DNA of 64,000 nt. It comes from Hydrogenophaga pseudoflava. GTDB taxonomy: Bacteria; Pseudomonadota; Gammaproteobacteria; Burkholderiales; Burkholderiaceae_C. The notes beneath the pieces are model-generated. The model was given only the letters and a program-made list of their open reading frames with translations. It made no database searches and had not been told where the DNA came from. The first letter of the stretch is position 1, and the number at the start of each line of letters is the position of its first letter. The DNA lies in contig NZ_JAVHJP010000007.1 in assembly GCF_031020795.1 (NCBI RefSeq), positions 124,001-188,000 of the forward strand, given 5' to 3'. The position numbers and the translations under genes are program-made. Shown here piece by piece: positions 1-9,808 of the stretch.

Positions 1-84
1 GCGGACATTCGGGCGACAAGGGGGAGCGCGCATTGTGCCTGCGGCGCTCCGGCCGGCCGCCATTCCCCGCCCCAGAAAACGGGA

Positions 85-948
85 TCAAGCGTGAATAAAC
101 AACGCCGGATCGACCGCGGTCCGGTTGAGCAGCACGCTCCAGTGAAGGTGCGGGCCGGTGACGCGGCCGGTGGCGCCCACCGCGCCCAGGACCTGGCCGG
201 CCGCCAGCACATCGCCCACCCGCACCTCGATGCGGCTGAGGTGGCACAGCATGGACAGCAGCCCACCGCCGTGGTCCAGCCAGACCGTCTGGCCGTTGAA
301 GAAGTAGTCGCCCGTGTCGACCACCCGGGCTGCGAGCGGGGCCCGCACCGGCGTGCCAGTCGCCGCCGCGATGTCCATGCCGCTGTGAGGCTGGCGCGCC
401 TGCCCGTTGAACACACGCCGCAGTCCGAACGAGCTGGAGCGGCGCCCGTCCACCGGCGCCAGCATGCGCAGCCCGTCCGGCAGCGGTTCGCTGAACCGGG
501 CCATGACCGCCTGCTGGTGGCTGCGCTCGCGCTCGTGCCGGGCCAGGTCCTCGGGCGAGAGTTCGACCGTGCGCGGGGCGACTTTCAGTCGCTGCTCGGC
601 GTAGGCCTTGGGCCCGATGCGGTAGGGCAGGGCGCGCCGGGTTCCGCCGTCGGTCTCGACCTCGATCTGTGCGTCCCCGGGCACGGCCGACAGCGGAATG
701 CCGACCAGCGCGGTCCAGCCGGCTGGGGCACCCAGCACCAGCAGGGGCACCCCTTCTGACCAGGCCCGGGGCCGGTCCGTGGCGGTTTCCAGCGCCAGCC
801 GGGCGACACCGCCGGGCACGGCCGATGCCAGTGGCCAGTCGGTGGGTTGCAGGTCTGCGGCCTCGGCCCGGTCCGCGCTGAGCGCACCCAGACCCATGGC
901 GGCCAGGGCGCCGAGCACCTGGCGGCGGGAGCGCGTGGGCAGCGTCAT
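85..948 (-). CDS. M23 family metallopeptidase, Tat-exported
   Basis: Predicted cell-wall endopeptidase (LytM/M23 fold) acting in the periplasm. Of 287 aa, the N-terminus has a twin-arginine signal (SRRQVL, Arg8-Arg9, then a hydrophobic run and AEA at about 28-30), so export in folded form is inferred. The C-terminal M23 domain shows the zinc ligands: HSGMD (His188, Asp192) and GPHLHW (His267, His269). The ATG at 948 was chosen because it begins the signal peptide and overlaps the upstream stop by four bases (ATGA); a longer in-frame extension would run deep into that gene. It is the last gene of a three-gene set with the Gfo/Idh/MocA oxidoreductase and the DUF4399 lipoprotein. The domain is certain; the exact bond cleaved cannot be read from sequence. 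Confidence 0.88.
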   Translation of the reverse strand: MTLPTRSRRQVLGALAAMGLGALSADRAEAADLQPTDWPLASAVPGGVARLALETATDRPRAWSEGVPLLVLGAPAGWTALVGIPLSAVPGDAQIEVETDGGTRRALPYRIGPKAYAEQRLKVAPRTVELSPEDLARHERERSHQQAVMARFSEPLPDGLRMLAPVDGRRSSSFGLRRVFNGQARQPHSGMDIAAATGTPVRAPLAARVVDTGDYFFNGQTVWLDHGGGLLSMLCHLSRIEVRVGDVLAAGQVLGAVGATGRVTGPHLHWSVLLNRTAVDPALFIHA

Positions 949-2108
949 GCCGCGGTCCAGGCGCCGCCGGCCTGTGCCGAGCGGATCACCGCGTCGACAA
1001 AGCGCATGCCCATCCAGCCGTCGTGCGCGTTGGGGAAGTGCAGGGCCAGCGGGTCGGGGCTCTGGCCGGCGCGCCGCGCCGCGATGGCCTCGGCCGCGTC
1101 CGAATAGAGGTTGGCGAAGGCCTCGGGAAAGCCCTCCGGATGGCCGGCGGCCACGCGGGTGCTGCGCAACGCCAGCGGCAGGGCGCCCGGGCCGCGTGGG
1201 GTCAGGCGCTGGGCGGGCGCGTCCAGCGGCTTGAAGTCCAGCACCTGCGGATGCTCCTGCTGCCACTCGACCGTGCCGAGTGAGCCGCTGACGCGAATGC
1301 GCAGTCCGTTCTCGACCCCTGCCGCGGCCTGTGTCACCCAGAAGCTGCCGCGCGCACCACCGGGCATGCGCAGCAGCACACCGGCAAAGTCGTGCGCTTC
1401 GCGTTCGGGCACCACGCAGCCCAGCTCGGCCGCCAGTTCCGCCACCTCCAGCCCGCTGATGAAGCGCAGCAGCTGGTGGGCGTGGGTGCCGATGTCGCCC
1501 ATGACCAGCGAAGGCCCGCCGCGCGCCGGATCGGCCTTCCAGGCGACGCGGCCCGGGCCGGGCTTGGCTCGCCCGCCCTGCACGTACTCCACCTGCACCA
1601 GACGGATGTCGCCGAGCTGGCCCTCGGCCACCATGGCGCGCGCCTGCCGCACCATGGGGTAGCCGCTGTAGTTGTGGGTCAGGCAGAACACCCGGCCGCT
1701 GGCCTGGACCTTCTCGTGCAGCGTCTGCGCCTCGGCCAGGGTGTTGGTCATCGGCTTGTCGCAGATCACGTCGAAGCCGTGGTCCAGCGCCGCCATCGCA
1801 GCGGGGAAGTGGCCGTCGTTGGGCGTCATGACCGCCACCGCGTCGATGCCGTCGGGGCGCTGCGATTCGGTGGCCAGCAGGGTGGCCAGGTCGGGGTGAC
1901 AGCGTTCCGGCGCCAGACCCAGAGCCAGGCCGGCCGCCACCGAGCGCTGCGGGTCGGACGAAAGCACGCCGGCCACGATCTGATAGCGGTCGTCCAGCCG
2001 GGCCGCCATGCGGTGGATCGGCCCGATGAAGGAGCCCGGGCCACCGCCGATCACGGCGAGGCGGAGGCGGCGCCCGAGCAGGGCGATGACGGGGTTGAGC
2101 GCGTTCAT
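945..2108 (-). CDS. Gfo/Idh/MocA family oxidoreductase
   Basis: Predicted NAD(P)-dependent sugar or inositol-type dehydrogenase, 387 aa. The N-terminal Rossmann fold starts at RLAVIGGGPGS (about residues 16-26) and the family's Lys-Pro motif appears as CDKPM (Lys118). The C-terminal half is the usual alpha/beta oxidoreductase domain with GDIGTHAHQL. The start at 2108 overlaps the stop of the upstream DUF4399 gene by four bases (ATGA); a further in-frame start lies 60 codons upstream but would overlap that gene deeply. The substrate cannot be told; members act on inositols, glucosides or sugar phosphates. Cytoplasmic, since no signal peptide is visible. Confidence 0.88.
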   Translation of the reverse strand: MNALNPVIALLGRRLRLAVIGGGPGSFIGPIHRMAARLDDRYQIVAGVLSSDPQRSVAAGLALGLAPERCHPDLATLLATESQRPDGIDAVAVMTPNDGHFPAAMAALDHGFDVICDKPMTNTLAEAQTLHEKVQASGRVFCLTHNYSGYPMVRQARAMVAEGQLGDIRLVQVEYVQGGRAKPGPGRVAWKADPARGGPSLVMGDIGTHAHQLLRFISGLEVAELAAELGCVVPEREAHDFAGVLLRMPGGARGSFWVTQAAAGVENGLRIRVSGSLGTVEWQQEHPQVLDFKPLDAPAQRLTPRGPGALPLALRSTRVAAGHPEGFPEAFANLYSDAAEAIAARRAGQSPDPLALHFPNAHDGWMGMRFVDAVIRSAQAGGAWTAA

Positions 2109-2641
2109 CGGACGGTGATGGTGATGCGGTCGCTCATCACGACCGGGTGGTGGGGAATGTGGTTCTGGTCGCCCAGCACCAGCTGCAGCGTGTGCTGGCC
2201 CGGCTTGAGGTCCAGCGACACCTCGGTCTGGCCGGCGCCGAAGTGGCGGAAGTTGTCGTTGGCGGGCAGTGGCGCATTGGCGTCCCATTCGTTCACGTTC
2301 ACCAGCAGGTGGTGGTGGCCGGTGCCGGCCTTCTCGACGCCGGCCGGTGCCACGCCCATGCCGCTGAGGCCGAACACGACCTTGACCGGGCTGCCCACCG
2401 TCGCACCGTCGGACAGGTTGACGAAGTACAGCCGGGCGCCCGCCGGCGCCTCGGCCTTCTTGTAGCCTCCTGCCAGCACGGGAGTGCTGGCCGTGACTTT
2501 GGGCGCTGTGGTGGCGCCCGCCGGGGAATGCACGGCGCTGTGCATGCCGCCGTGGTGGGCACGCATGGAGGCGCTGCAGGCGGACAGTGCAAGGACCGCG
2601 GCGGCGGCGCCTGCGAGGGCGAGGCGGGAAGTCAGGGACAT
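2105..2641 (-). CDS. DUF4399 domain lipoprotein
   Basis: A 178-aa protein of unknown function with a lipoprotein signal peptide (hydrophobic run ending in the lipobox LSAC at about residues 16-19), so membrane-anchored. The mature part has the DUF4399 pattern: NLSDGATVGSPVKVVFGLSG followed by a His-rich GTGHHHLLVNV segment and a late LQLVLGDQNHIPH. The His clusters suggest metal binding, which is an inference. The start at 2641 is preceded by GAGGAGAG. It is the first gene of the three-gene set and lies divergent from the secreted hydrolase at 2859, with about 217 bases between them for promoters. Confidence 0.85.
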   Translation of the reverse strand: MSLTSRLALAGAAAAVLALSACSASMRAHHGGMHSAVHSPAGATTAPKVTASTPVLAGGYKKAEAPAGARLYFVNLSDGATVGSPVKVVFGLSGMGVAPAGVEKAGTGHHHLLVNVNEWDANAPLPANDNFRHFGAGQTEVSLDLKPGQHTLQLVLGDQNHIPHHPVVMSDRITITVR

Positions 2642-2858
2642 GGGTCTCTCCTCGTGGTTGGGAGGCCAGAGCATACGCAGTTGACCACCGGGCCCGCAGG
2701 CGTTACCTGCGGATACAGGCGGCGCAGGGTTCCCGCACGGGACTCAGGGAAAACGCCCGGAACGCTGGCGCCCGGCCCTGCAGCGGCGTACAAGGGTGTG
2801 CGGTCCATCACAAACAAGGCCTCCCGGCGCCCTGGGTGGTCGCCATCAGGAGACACCC

Positions 2859-4979
2859 ATGACGCCTTTTCATGCCCGCCCGGTCGCGGTCGTCCTGTCG
2901 CTCGCGCTGATCGCTGTTGCCGCCGGGGCGCAGACCGTGTCGGTGCGCGACGACGACACGGCCAGCCCGTTCCCGAGCAACCGCCACACGGTGCTCGACT
3001 TCGGCAACGCGACCTTCCGCCGCGTCCACCTGCCCAGGCCCGACTGTGCGGTGCGGGTGAGCGACTGCCAGGACATCGACGTCATCAACACGCTCGACGG
3101 CTTCTCGACCCAGCCGCGCATCACGGTGCCGTTCACCGGCGACATCGATGTGAACTCGGTCAGCAGCGAGACAGTGTTCCTGTTCAACCTGGGCGACACG
3201 CAGAGCCTGCGCGGCTTCGGCCAGAAGGTGGGCATCAACCAGGTGCTGTGGGACCCGGCCACGCGCACGCTGGTGTTCGAGCCCGACGAGCTGCTGACCG
3301 AGCGTTCGCGCTATGTGCTGGTGGTGACCAACGGCGTGCGCGACGCCCGGGGCCGGCGCATCGTGCCCGGCGCCGCGCAGGGTGGTGGGCGCGACGGCGC
3401 GGAGCACCACCGCGAGATGCGCGAGGGCGCGTCGGCGGCGCGGGTGGGGCGCGGGCTGGCCGTGGCGGCCGCCTCGGTGTTCACCACGCAGAGCGCCACC
3501 GGGGACCTGGTGAAGGTGATGCGCCGCATCAAGTCGACGACCCCTGCGCCGGTGGATTTCATGATCGGAAGCGCCAGTGGGGCGCCGGTGCGCGCGGTGT
3601 TTCCGCTGGCCGGCATCGCGGCGGTCGACCTGCAGCGCCAGGTCGGGGCCGCCCCGGGAGCCCTGGTGCCCCAGGCCGTGCCGCTGGCGGCGCTGTTCGC
3701 GGCGGGGAACACCGTCGGCCAGCTGGCCTACGGCCGCTTCCAGTCGCCCAACTACCTGGCCGCCGGCCAGTACATCCCGCCGACGCCGACGCTGCTGGGC
3801 CGGCCCCAGCCGCAGGGGACGAACGAGCTGGTGTTCCAGCTCTTCCTGCCGGCCGGTGCGAAACCCGCGGCGGGCTGGCCGGTGGCGATCTTCGGCCACG
3901 GCTTCACCGACAGCATGTTCGGCGCACCGTGGACCGTGGCCTCGGTGCTGGCCTCGCGCGGCATCGCGACGCTGTCGATCAACGTGGTGGGCCACGGGGG
4001 CGGTGCGGCCGGCGTGCTGAACCTGAGCACCGCGGGCGGTGTGGTGTCGGTGCCGGCGGGCGGCCGGGGCTTCGACCAGGACGGCAACGGCGCCATCGAC
4101 AGCACCGAGGGGTCCAGCGCCGCACCGCCGCGCTCCGCCATCTCCAGCCGCGACGGCCTGCGCCAGACCGCCATCGACCTGATGCAGCTGGTGCGCCAGA
4201 TCGAAACGGGTGTGGACGTGGACGGGGACGGCAGCGCCGACCTCGACGCCCAGCGCATCTATTACGCCGGCCAGTCCTTCGGCGGCATCTACGGCACCCT
4301 TCTGCTGGGCGTGGAGCCGTCCATCCAGGCGGGTGTGCCCAATGTGCCGGGCGGCTCCATCGCCGAGGTCGCACGGCTGGGCGCGTTCCGCGGCCTGACC
4401 GGCTTCGCGCTGGCCACCCGGGTGCCGCAGCTGCTGAACCTGCCGCCGTCGACCAGTCTGCCGGTGCCCTTCAACTTCTTCGAAAACATGCCGCTGCGCG
4501 ACCAGCCACCGGGGGTGAACAACGTGCCGGGAGCGATGGAGATCGCACAGGTGATCGACCGCTGGGAATGGGTGCAGCAGGCGGGCAACCCGGTGTCCTA
4601 CGCCCACCTGATCCGCCAGCAGCCGCTGCCCGGCAGTGCGGCCAAGCCGGTGATCCTGCAGATGGCCAAGGGCGACCAGACGGTGCCCAACCCGACCTCC
4701 ACCGCTATCGTGCGCGCCGGTGGCCTGCAGGCCCAGACCACCTATTTCCGCAACGACCTGGCGGTCGCCGCGAACCCGGCGGTGCCGAAGAACCCGCACA
4801 CCTTCCTGACCGGGCTGGCGAGCCCGGCGGGACCGACGATCGCGGTGCTGGCGCAGGTGCAGATTGCGGAGTTCTTCCGCAGCGGGGGCAGCCTGGTGAT
4901 CGACCCCGACGGGCCCGGCCCGCTGTTCGAGGTGCCGCTGGTGCCGCCGCTGCCCGAGGGCCTGAACTTCCTGCCCTGA
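2859..4979 (+). CDS. secreted alpha/beta hydrolase (extracellular lipase-like)
   Basis: A 706-aa protein with a Sec signal peptide (hydrophobic stretch, likely cleavage after AAGA near residue 26). The central and C-terminal regions form an alpha/beta hydrolase: oxyanion-type GHGF at 346-349, nucleophile elbow GQSFGG with Ser473, and candidate acid and base Asp606 (KGDQTVPN) and His647 (NPHTF). Two Asp-rich loops, DQDGNGAID and VDVDGDGSADLD, look like calcium-binding EF-hand-type loops between lid and core. The layout resembles the Pla-1/cef and VolA type of bacterial lipases, but the substrate is inferred. The start is preceded by AGGAGA. Monocistronic, convergent with the PPOX gene 18 bases downstream. 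Confidence 0.82.
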   Translation: MTPFHARPVAVVLSLALIAVAAGAQTVSVRDDDTASPFPSNRHTVLDFGNATFRRVHLPRPDCAVRVSDCQDIDVINTLDGFSTQPRITVPFTGDIDVNSVSSETVFLFNLGDTQSLRGFGQKVGINQVLWDPATRTLVFEPDELLTERSRYVLVVTNGVRDARGRRIVPGAAQGGGRDGAEHHREMREGASAARVGRGLAVAAASVFTTQSATGDLVKVMRRIKSTTPAPVDFMIGSASGAPVRAVFPLAGIAAVDLQRQVGAAPGALVPQAVPLAALFAAGNTVGQLAYGRFQSPNYLAAGQYIPPTPTLLGRPQPQGTNELVFQLFLPAGAKPAAGWPVAIFGHGFTDSMFGAPWTVASVLASRGIATLSINVVGHGGGAAGVLNLSTAGGVVSVPAGGRGFDQDGNGAIDSTEGSSAAPPRSAISSRDGLRQTAIDLMQLVRQIETGVDVDGDGSADLDAQRIYYAGQSFGGIYGTLLLGVEPSIQAGVPNVPGGSIAEVARLGAFRGLTGFALATRVPQLLNLPPSTSLPVPFNFFENMPLRDQPPGVNNVPGAMEIAQVIDRWEWVQQAGNPVSYAHLIRQQPLPGSAAKPVILQMAKGDQTVPNPTSTAIVRAGGLQAQTTYFRNDLAVAANPAVPKNPHTFLTGLASPAGPTIAVLAQVQIAEFFRSGGSLVIDPDGPGPLFEVPLVPPLPEGLNFLP

Positions 4980-4997
4980 GGTGCGGCGGGAACGCCG

Positions 4998-5630
4998 TCA
5001 GAGCGTCTGGCGGTAGCGCTCGAGCATCTGCTCCTGCGTTTCCGCGGCGACCTCCTCGCCGCGGAATTCGCGGATCTGGTCACGCATCATCTCGGCCATG
5101 CTGGGCAGTGCGGACCGGTCGACCTGGTGGCCCGCGTCCCACAGGTGCGAGCGCATCAGCGCCTTGGCGCAGTGCAGGTAGCAGGCCTGCACTGTCACCC
5201 GGATCGCCAGCTTGGGGCTGCGTCCGGGCTCGGCGCAGCGCTGCAGTTCACCCGGATCGACGCTGAGCACGGCGCGGCCGTTCACGCGCAGGGTTTCGTC
5301 CACGCCGGGGATCAGGAACAGCAGCCCGACCGGCGCGCCCGCCTCGCCGCCGCGCACGATGTTCTCCAGCGTGTCCAGCCGGTTGTTGCCCGGTGCGTCG
5401 GGGATGAGCAGGGTGTGGGCGTCCGGCGCATGCACGAAGCCCGGTGCACCGCCGCGTGGCGAGGTGTCCAGACCGTGCGGGTCATCGCCGCTGCCGATCA
5501 CCACGAAGGGCGAGAGGCCGATGAAGCGGCGCGCGTGCGCGTCGAGTTGCGGCATCTCTTTCTTGGACGAGCGCTCGCGCACCGGGTCGTAGAGCGCGCG
5601 CAGGGTGTCGATGGCGGTCAGGATGTGCAT
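4998..5630 (-). CDS. PPOX-class FMN flavoprotein (MSMEG_1061-like pyridoxamine 5'-phosphate oxidase family)
   Basis: About 210 aa with a split-barrel flavin-binding fold. Telling segments are PFVVIGSGDDPHGLDTSPRG, ANNRLDTLENI-type GNNRLDTLENIV, VGLLFLIPGVDETLRVNG and the late CYLHCAKALMRSHLW, which match the pyridoxamine-phosphate-oxidase-related group with an FMN site and a Cys-containing C-terminal motif. The function is probably reduction of a small molecule by an F420- or FMN-dependent route; the substrate is unknown. The ATG at 5630 is chosen; an in-frame ATG at 5642 is an equal alternative because neither has a clear ribosome-binding site. Divergent from the DTW gene, with start codons about 23 bases apart. 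Confidence 0.8.
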   Translation of the reverse strand: MHILTAIDTLRALYDPVRERSSKKEMPQLDAHARRFIGLSPFVVIGSGDDPHGLDTSPRGGAPGFVHAPDAHTLLIPDAPGNNRLDTLENIVRGGEAGAPVGLLFLIPGVDETLRVNGRAVLSVDPGELQRCAEPGRSPKLAIRVTVQACYLHCAKALMRSHLWDAGHQVDRSALPSMAEMMRDQIREFRGEEVAAETQEQMLERYRQTL

Positions 5631-5653
5631 CGCAGGAAGCATACATTTGACGG

Positions 5654-6445
5654 ATGTCCCCTGCCACCCCGGAACCCTTCGCCCTCTCCACACCCCACGC
5701 GGTCGCGCGCCAGCGCGCCCTGCGCCTGGCGGCCGCCAGCAAACCCTATGTCGCCCGCGGTGCCGGCCTGGTGCGCTGCAGCGGCTGCCGCCTGCCCGAG
5801 ACCCACTGCATCTGCGCCCTGCGGCCGGTGGTGCCGTCGAACGCGGGCTTCTGCCTGCTGCTGGGCGACATCGAGGCGCTCAAGCCCACCAACACCGGCT
5901 GGCTGATCGCCGACGTGGTGCCCGACACCTGGGCCTTCGGCTGGTCGCGCACCGAGGTCGACCCGGCGCTGCTGGCCTTGCTGGCCAACCCGCAGTGGCG
6001 GCCACACGTGGTGTTCCCGACCGAGTACGCCGCGCCCTCGCGCGCGGTGACGGCGCCGGTGACGGACGACGGGCGCCGGCCGCTGTTCGTGCTGCTGGAC
6101 GGCACCTGGTCCGAGGCGCGCAAGATGTTCCGCAAGAGCCCGTGGCTGGACAGTTCGCCCGTGCTGGGGCTGCAGCCGGCGCACGCCTCGCGCTACCGGC
6201 TGCGGCGCTCGGCGCAGGACCACCACTTCTGCACCGCCGAGGTTGCGGCGATGTGCCTGGACCTGGCCGGTGATGCCGCCGCCGCCGAGGCGCTGGACGC
6301 CTGGTTCGGCCTGTTCAGCGAACGCTACCTGAGCGCAAGGGGCCACCAGCCGCTGTCGGCGGGCAGCGAGGCGGAGCAGCGTGTGCGTGCGCTGACCTCA
6401 GCGTGGGGGCCTGTTCAACCCGGGATGTCGGGTTCGACCAGCTGA
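5654..6445 (+). CDS. DTW domain protein, probable tRNA-uridine aminocarboxypropyltransferase
   Basis: A 263-aa member of the TDD/DTW family (E. coli TapT, formerly YfiP), which transfers the aminocarboxypropyl group of S-adenosylmethionine to a uridine in tRNA. Seen: an N-terminal Cys cluster CSGCRLPETHCIC (zinc-site-like), a central FPTEYAAPSR segment, and the family signature LLDGTWSEARKM containing the D-x-T-W motif, followed by RYRLRRSAQDHHFCTAE. No signal peptide, so cytoplasmic. The last 31 bases overlap the convergent SRPBCC gene. Family assignment is firm; the particular tRNA position modified is inferred from characterised relatives. Confidence 0.88.
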   Translation: MSPATPEPFALSTPHAVARQRALRLAAASKPYVARGAGLVRCSGCRLPETHCICALRPVVPSNAGFCLLLGDIEALKPTNTGWLIADVVPDTWAFGWSRTEVDPALLALLANPQWRPHVVFPTEYAAPSRAVTAPVTDDGRRPLFVLLDGTWSEARKMFRKSPWLDSSPVLGLQPAHASRYRLRRSAQDHHFCTAEVAAMCLDLAGDAAAAEALDAWFGLFSERYLSARGHQPLSAGSEAEQRVRALTSAWGPVQPGMSGSTS

Positions 6446-6861
6446 GCCAGCAGCGCCAGCGTCTCCTGCCAGCCGAGGTAACACATCTCCACCGGGATGG
6501 CCGCGGGAATGCCTTCCTGCACCGCGGTCAGCTCGGTGCCGCAGGAGACGGCCTTGAGGCCGATGGTGGTGATCATCTGGCCGGGCAGGTTGGGGTCGTC
6601 GAAGATGTCGGTGTTGACGATCTTCTCGTTCGGAACCAGTTCCAGGTACTTACCGCCGAAGGCGTGCGTCTGGCCGTTGCTGAAGTTGGTGAACTGCATG
6701 CGGTAGACGCCGCCGACGCGCGCGTCCATCTCCAGCACGCGGCCGGTGAAGCCGTGCGGCGGCAGGAATTTGGCCATCGCATCGGGGTCGAGGAAGGCGC
6801 GGTAGACGCGCTCGGGCGGTGCCTTGAGGACACGGTGGAAGCGGACGGTGCCGGTGCTCAT
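6415..6861 (-). CDS. SRPBCC family protein (AHSA1-like)
   Basis: A 148-aa START-like protein. The N-terminal signature FHRVLKAPPERVYRAFLDPD, then KFLPPHGFTGRVLEMDARVGG and the C-terminal GWQETLALLAQLVEP match the AHSA1/polyketide-cyclase-like SRPBCC group, which forms a deep hydrophobic ligand pocket. The ligand is unknown. The start at 6861 is supported by an AAGGAG about eight bases upstream. It lies downstream of selO on the same strand with a 101-base gap, and its 3' end overlaps the convergent DTW gene by 31 bases. Confidence 0.87.
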   Translation of the reverse strand: MSTGTVRFHRVLKAPPERVYRAFLDPDAMAKFLPPHGFTGRVLEMDARVGGVYRMQFTNFSNGQTHAFGGKYLELVPNEKIVNTDIFDDPNLPGQMITTIGLKAVSCGTELTAVQEGIPAAIPVEMCYLGWQETLALLAQLVEPDIPG

Positions 6862-6962
6862 GGGAGGTCTCCTTTCAGGATCGGACAGTGTGGTCGAAGT
6901 CGGGACCGCCGGGGTCCTGACAGCACGACGAAGCAGGACCGGCGTTTTCGACAACCGCCGCG

Positions 6963-8480
6963 TCAGGTGCCGCAGAAAGTGCGGTAGCCCTGGGTCTGTT
7001 CGGGAGTGCCGGGCAGGGCGGCCGGAGCGTCGTCGCTGCGTTCGGTGTACGGGTCGGTCACGATGGTCAGCAGGCGTTCGAAGGCCCGCAGGTCGCCTGA
7101 TTCGGTGGCGGCCTCCAGCGCATTCTCGACCAGGTGGTTGCGCGGGATGAACAGCGGGTTGGTGGCGTCCATGCGCGCGGCCACGTCGTGCGCCGGCTCG
7201 CCCTGGGCGTCCACACGCTGTTGCCAGCGCGCCAGCCAGTCGCCCGTCGCTGCGTGCTGATCGCCCCAGAGCGCGAGCCAGTCCTGCAATGCGCCGCGCA
7301 GCACCGACGACAGGCGGCGGAAGCCGAGCGTGAAGTCGGCGCGGTGCCCGTGCATGAGTTGCAGCAGACTGTTGACCAGGGCGCGGTCGGCCTCGTCGTC
7401 GGCCGCATCGCCGCGCAGCCCCAGCTTGAGGCGGTGCAGGTTCAGCCAGTGCCGGTCGAAATGTCCAGCGAAGCCCTCGAGCGCTCGGGTGGCGGCGGCC
7501 AGCGCCTGTTCTTCGTCGGCGTGGAACAGCGGCAGCAGGGTTTCGGCCAGCCGCGCGAGGTTCCACTGCGCGATGCCCGGCTGGTTGCCGAAGGCGTAGC
7601 GGCCGTGGGTGTCGATGGAGCTGAAGACGGTCTGCGGGTCGTAGGGCTCCAGGAAGGCACAGGGACCGTAGTCGATGGTCTCGCCCGAGACGGTCATGTT
7701 GTCGGTGTTCATCACGCCGTGAATGAAGCCGACCGACATCCACTGCGCGACCAGCCGGGCCTGGCGCTGCACCACGGCCTCGTAGAAGGCGAGGAAACGG
7801 TCTTCACGGCCGACCAGCGCCGGGTCGTGGCGGCCGATGGCGTGGTCCGCCAGCAGGCGCACCCGTTCGGTGTCGCTGCGCGCCGCGAAGAACTGGAAGG
7901 TTCCGACACGGATGTGGCTGGCCGCGACGCGTGTGAGGACCGCACCGGGCAGCGGACGTTCGCGGCGGATGGTTTCGCCGGTCGCCACCGCCGCCAGCGC
8001 ACGCGTGGTCGGGATGCCCAGCGCGTGCATGGCCTCGCTGATCAGCACCTCGCGCAGCACCGGCCCCACGGCCGCCTTGCCGTCGCCGCCGCGCGAGAAC
8101 GGCGTGCGGCCCGAACCCTTGAACGCGATGTCGCGGCGCCGGCCCTGGCGGTCGATGACTTCGCCCAGCAGCAGGGCGCGGCCGTCGCCGAGCTGCGGCG
8201 AAAAGCCGCCGAACTGGTGGCCCGCGTAGGCCTGCGCCACGGGCTGGGCGCCTTCGGGCACACGGTTGCCCGCGAACACCGCCAGACCGTCGTCCGACGC
8301 CAGGGCCTCGGCATCGAGCCCGAGTTCATCGGCCAGGCCACGGTTGAGGTGCAGCCAGCGCGGCGCCGGCACCGCCGCCGGCTGCCAGGGCACGGACAGG
8401 CCGTCCAGCCGCGCGTAGGCGTTGTCGAAGGGGAAGAGGGGAGAGGACACGGAGAGGGTCTGGAGCGAGGAAGCGCCCAT
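6963..8480 (-). CDS. selO: protein adenylyltransferase SelO (YdiU/UPF0061)
   Basis: A 505-aa pseudokinase-fold enzyme that transfers AMP to Ser, Thr or Tyr of target proteins in the redox stress response (known for the E. coli and human proteins). Seen: QLGDGRALLLGEV, FKGSGRTPFSRGGDGKAA (nucleotide-binding region), HGVMNTDNMTVSGETIDYGP (catalytic and metal region), the NPLFIPRNHLVENAL block and a C-terminal FCGT carrying the conserved late Cys. Length is normal for the family (about 480-500 aa). The start at 8480 gives the usual N-terminus ending in FDNAYARL; a further 17-codon extension lacks support. Upstream lies the first composite repeat, which separates it from leuB. Confidence 0.93.
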   Translation of the reverse strand: MGASSLQTLSVSSPLFPFDNAYARLDGLSVPWQPAAVPAPRWLHLNRGLADELGLDAEALASDDGLAVFAGNRVPEGAQPVAQAYAGHQFGGFSPQLGDGRALLLGEVIDRQGRRRDIAFKGSGRTPFSRGGDGKAAVGPVLREVLISEAMHALGIPTTRALAAVATGETIRRERPLPGAVLTRVAASHIRVGTFQFFAARSDTERVRLLADHAIGRHDPALVGREDRFLAFYEAVVQRQARLVAQWMSVGFIHGVMNTDNMTVSGETIDYGPCAFLEPYDPQTVFSSIDTHGRYAFGNQPGIAQWNLARLAETLLPLFHADEEQALAAATRALEGFAGHFDRHWLNLHRLKLGLRGDAADDEADRALVNSLLQLMHGHRADFTLGFRRLSSVLRGALQDWLALWGDQHAATGDWLARWQQRVDAQGEPAHDVAARMDATNPLFIPRNHLVENALEAATESGDLRAFERLLTIVTDPYTERSDDAPAALPGTPEQTQGYRTFCGT

Positions 8481-8530
8481 TGTGGGCGTGCACCAAAGAC
8501 CTTGAGGAACGCGTGTCTCCGGCCGGAGCA

Positions 8531-8630
8531 CCCGTGGAACCGGCTCCGCCGGGCCACAGGGTGCGTCCCCCCTCCCAGCGCCGCAGGCGCGCCAGAGAGG
8601 GGGGAAGCCGCGCAGCGGCGCAGGGGGGAG
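8531..8630. repeat. composite hairpin repeat, copy 1 (adjoins leuB stop)
   Basis: About 100 bases made of successive palindromes: a CCGGCTCCGCCGG hairpin within a GTGGAACCGGC...GGGCCAC context, then a CCCCCCTC...GAGAGGGGGG arm pair, then GCCGCGCAGCGGC. The same order of hairpins is seen at 9736-9808. The element ends exactly against the leuB stop codon (position 8631). It resembles dispersed repeats common between genes in Comamonadaceae; it may act as a transcript end or stabilise mRNA, which is an inference. Confidence 0.65.
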
Positions 8631-9707
<1,077 letters not shown>

Positions 9708-9735
9708 TCAGTGTGGGTTGGTTTGTTCGAGGTTG

Positions 9736-9808
9736 CCGTGGAACCGGCTTTGCCGGGCCACTGGCAACGCCCCCTTGAGGGGGTGACGCCGCAGGCGGCG
9801 CGGGGGTG
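9736..9808. repeat. composite hairpin repeat, copy 2 (between leuD and leuB)
   Basis: About 73 bases: GTGGAACCGGCTTTGCCGGG hairpin, then CCCCCTTGAGGGGG, then CGCCGCAGGCGGCG, in the same order as copy 1. It abuts the leuD stop codon at 9809 on one side, leaving 37 bases to the leuB start. Being inside the leu transcript, it could reduce leuB expression relative to leuD or form an mRNA end; this is inference. Confidence 0.68.

Noticed and set aside
1-84. Possible gene end or RNA at the left edge
   Set aside because: Only a GC-rich palindromic stretch is visible and there is no frame with support, so nothing is called.
2147-5266. 1039-codon open frame on the plus strand running across the hydrolase gene in another frame
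   Set aside because: Shadow frame typical of GC-rich DNA: Arg/Gly/Ala/Pro-rich with no domain; the real hydrolase in the overlapping frame has signal peptide, motifs and ribosome-binding site.
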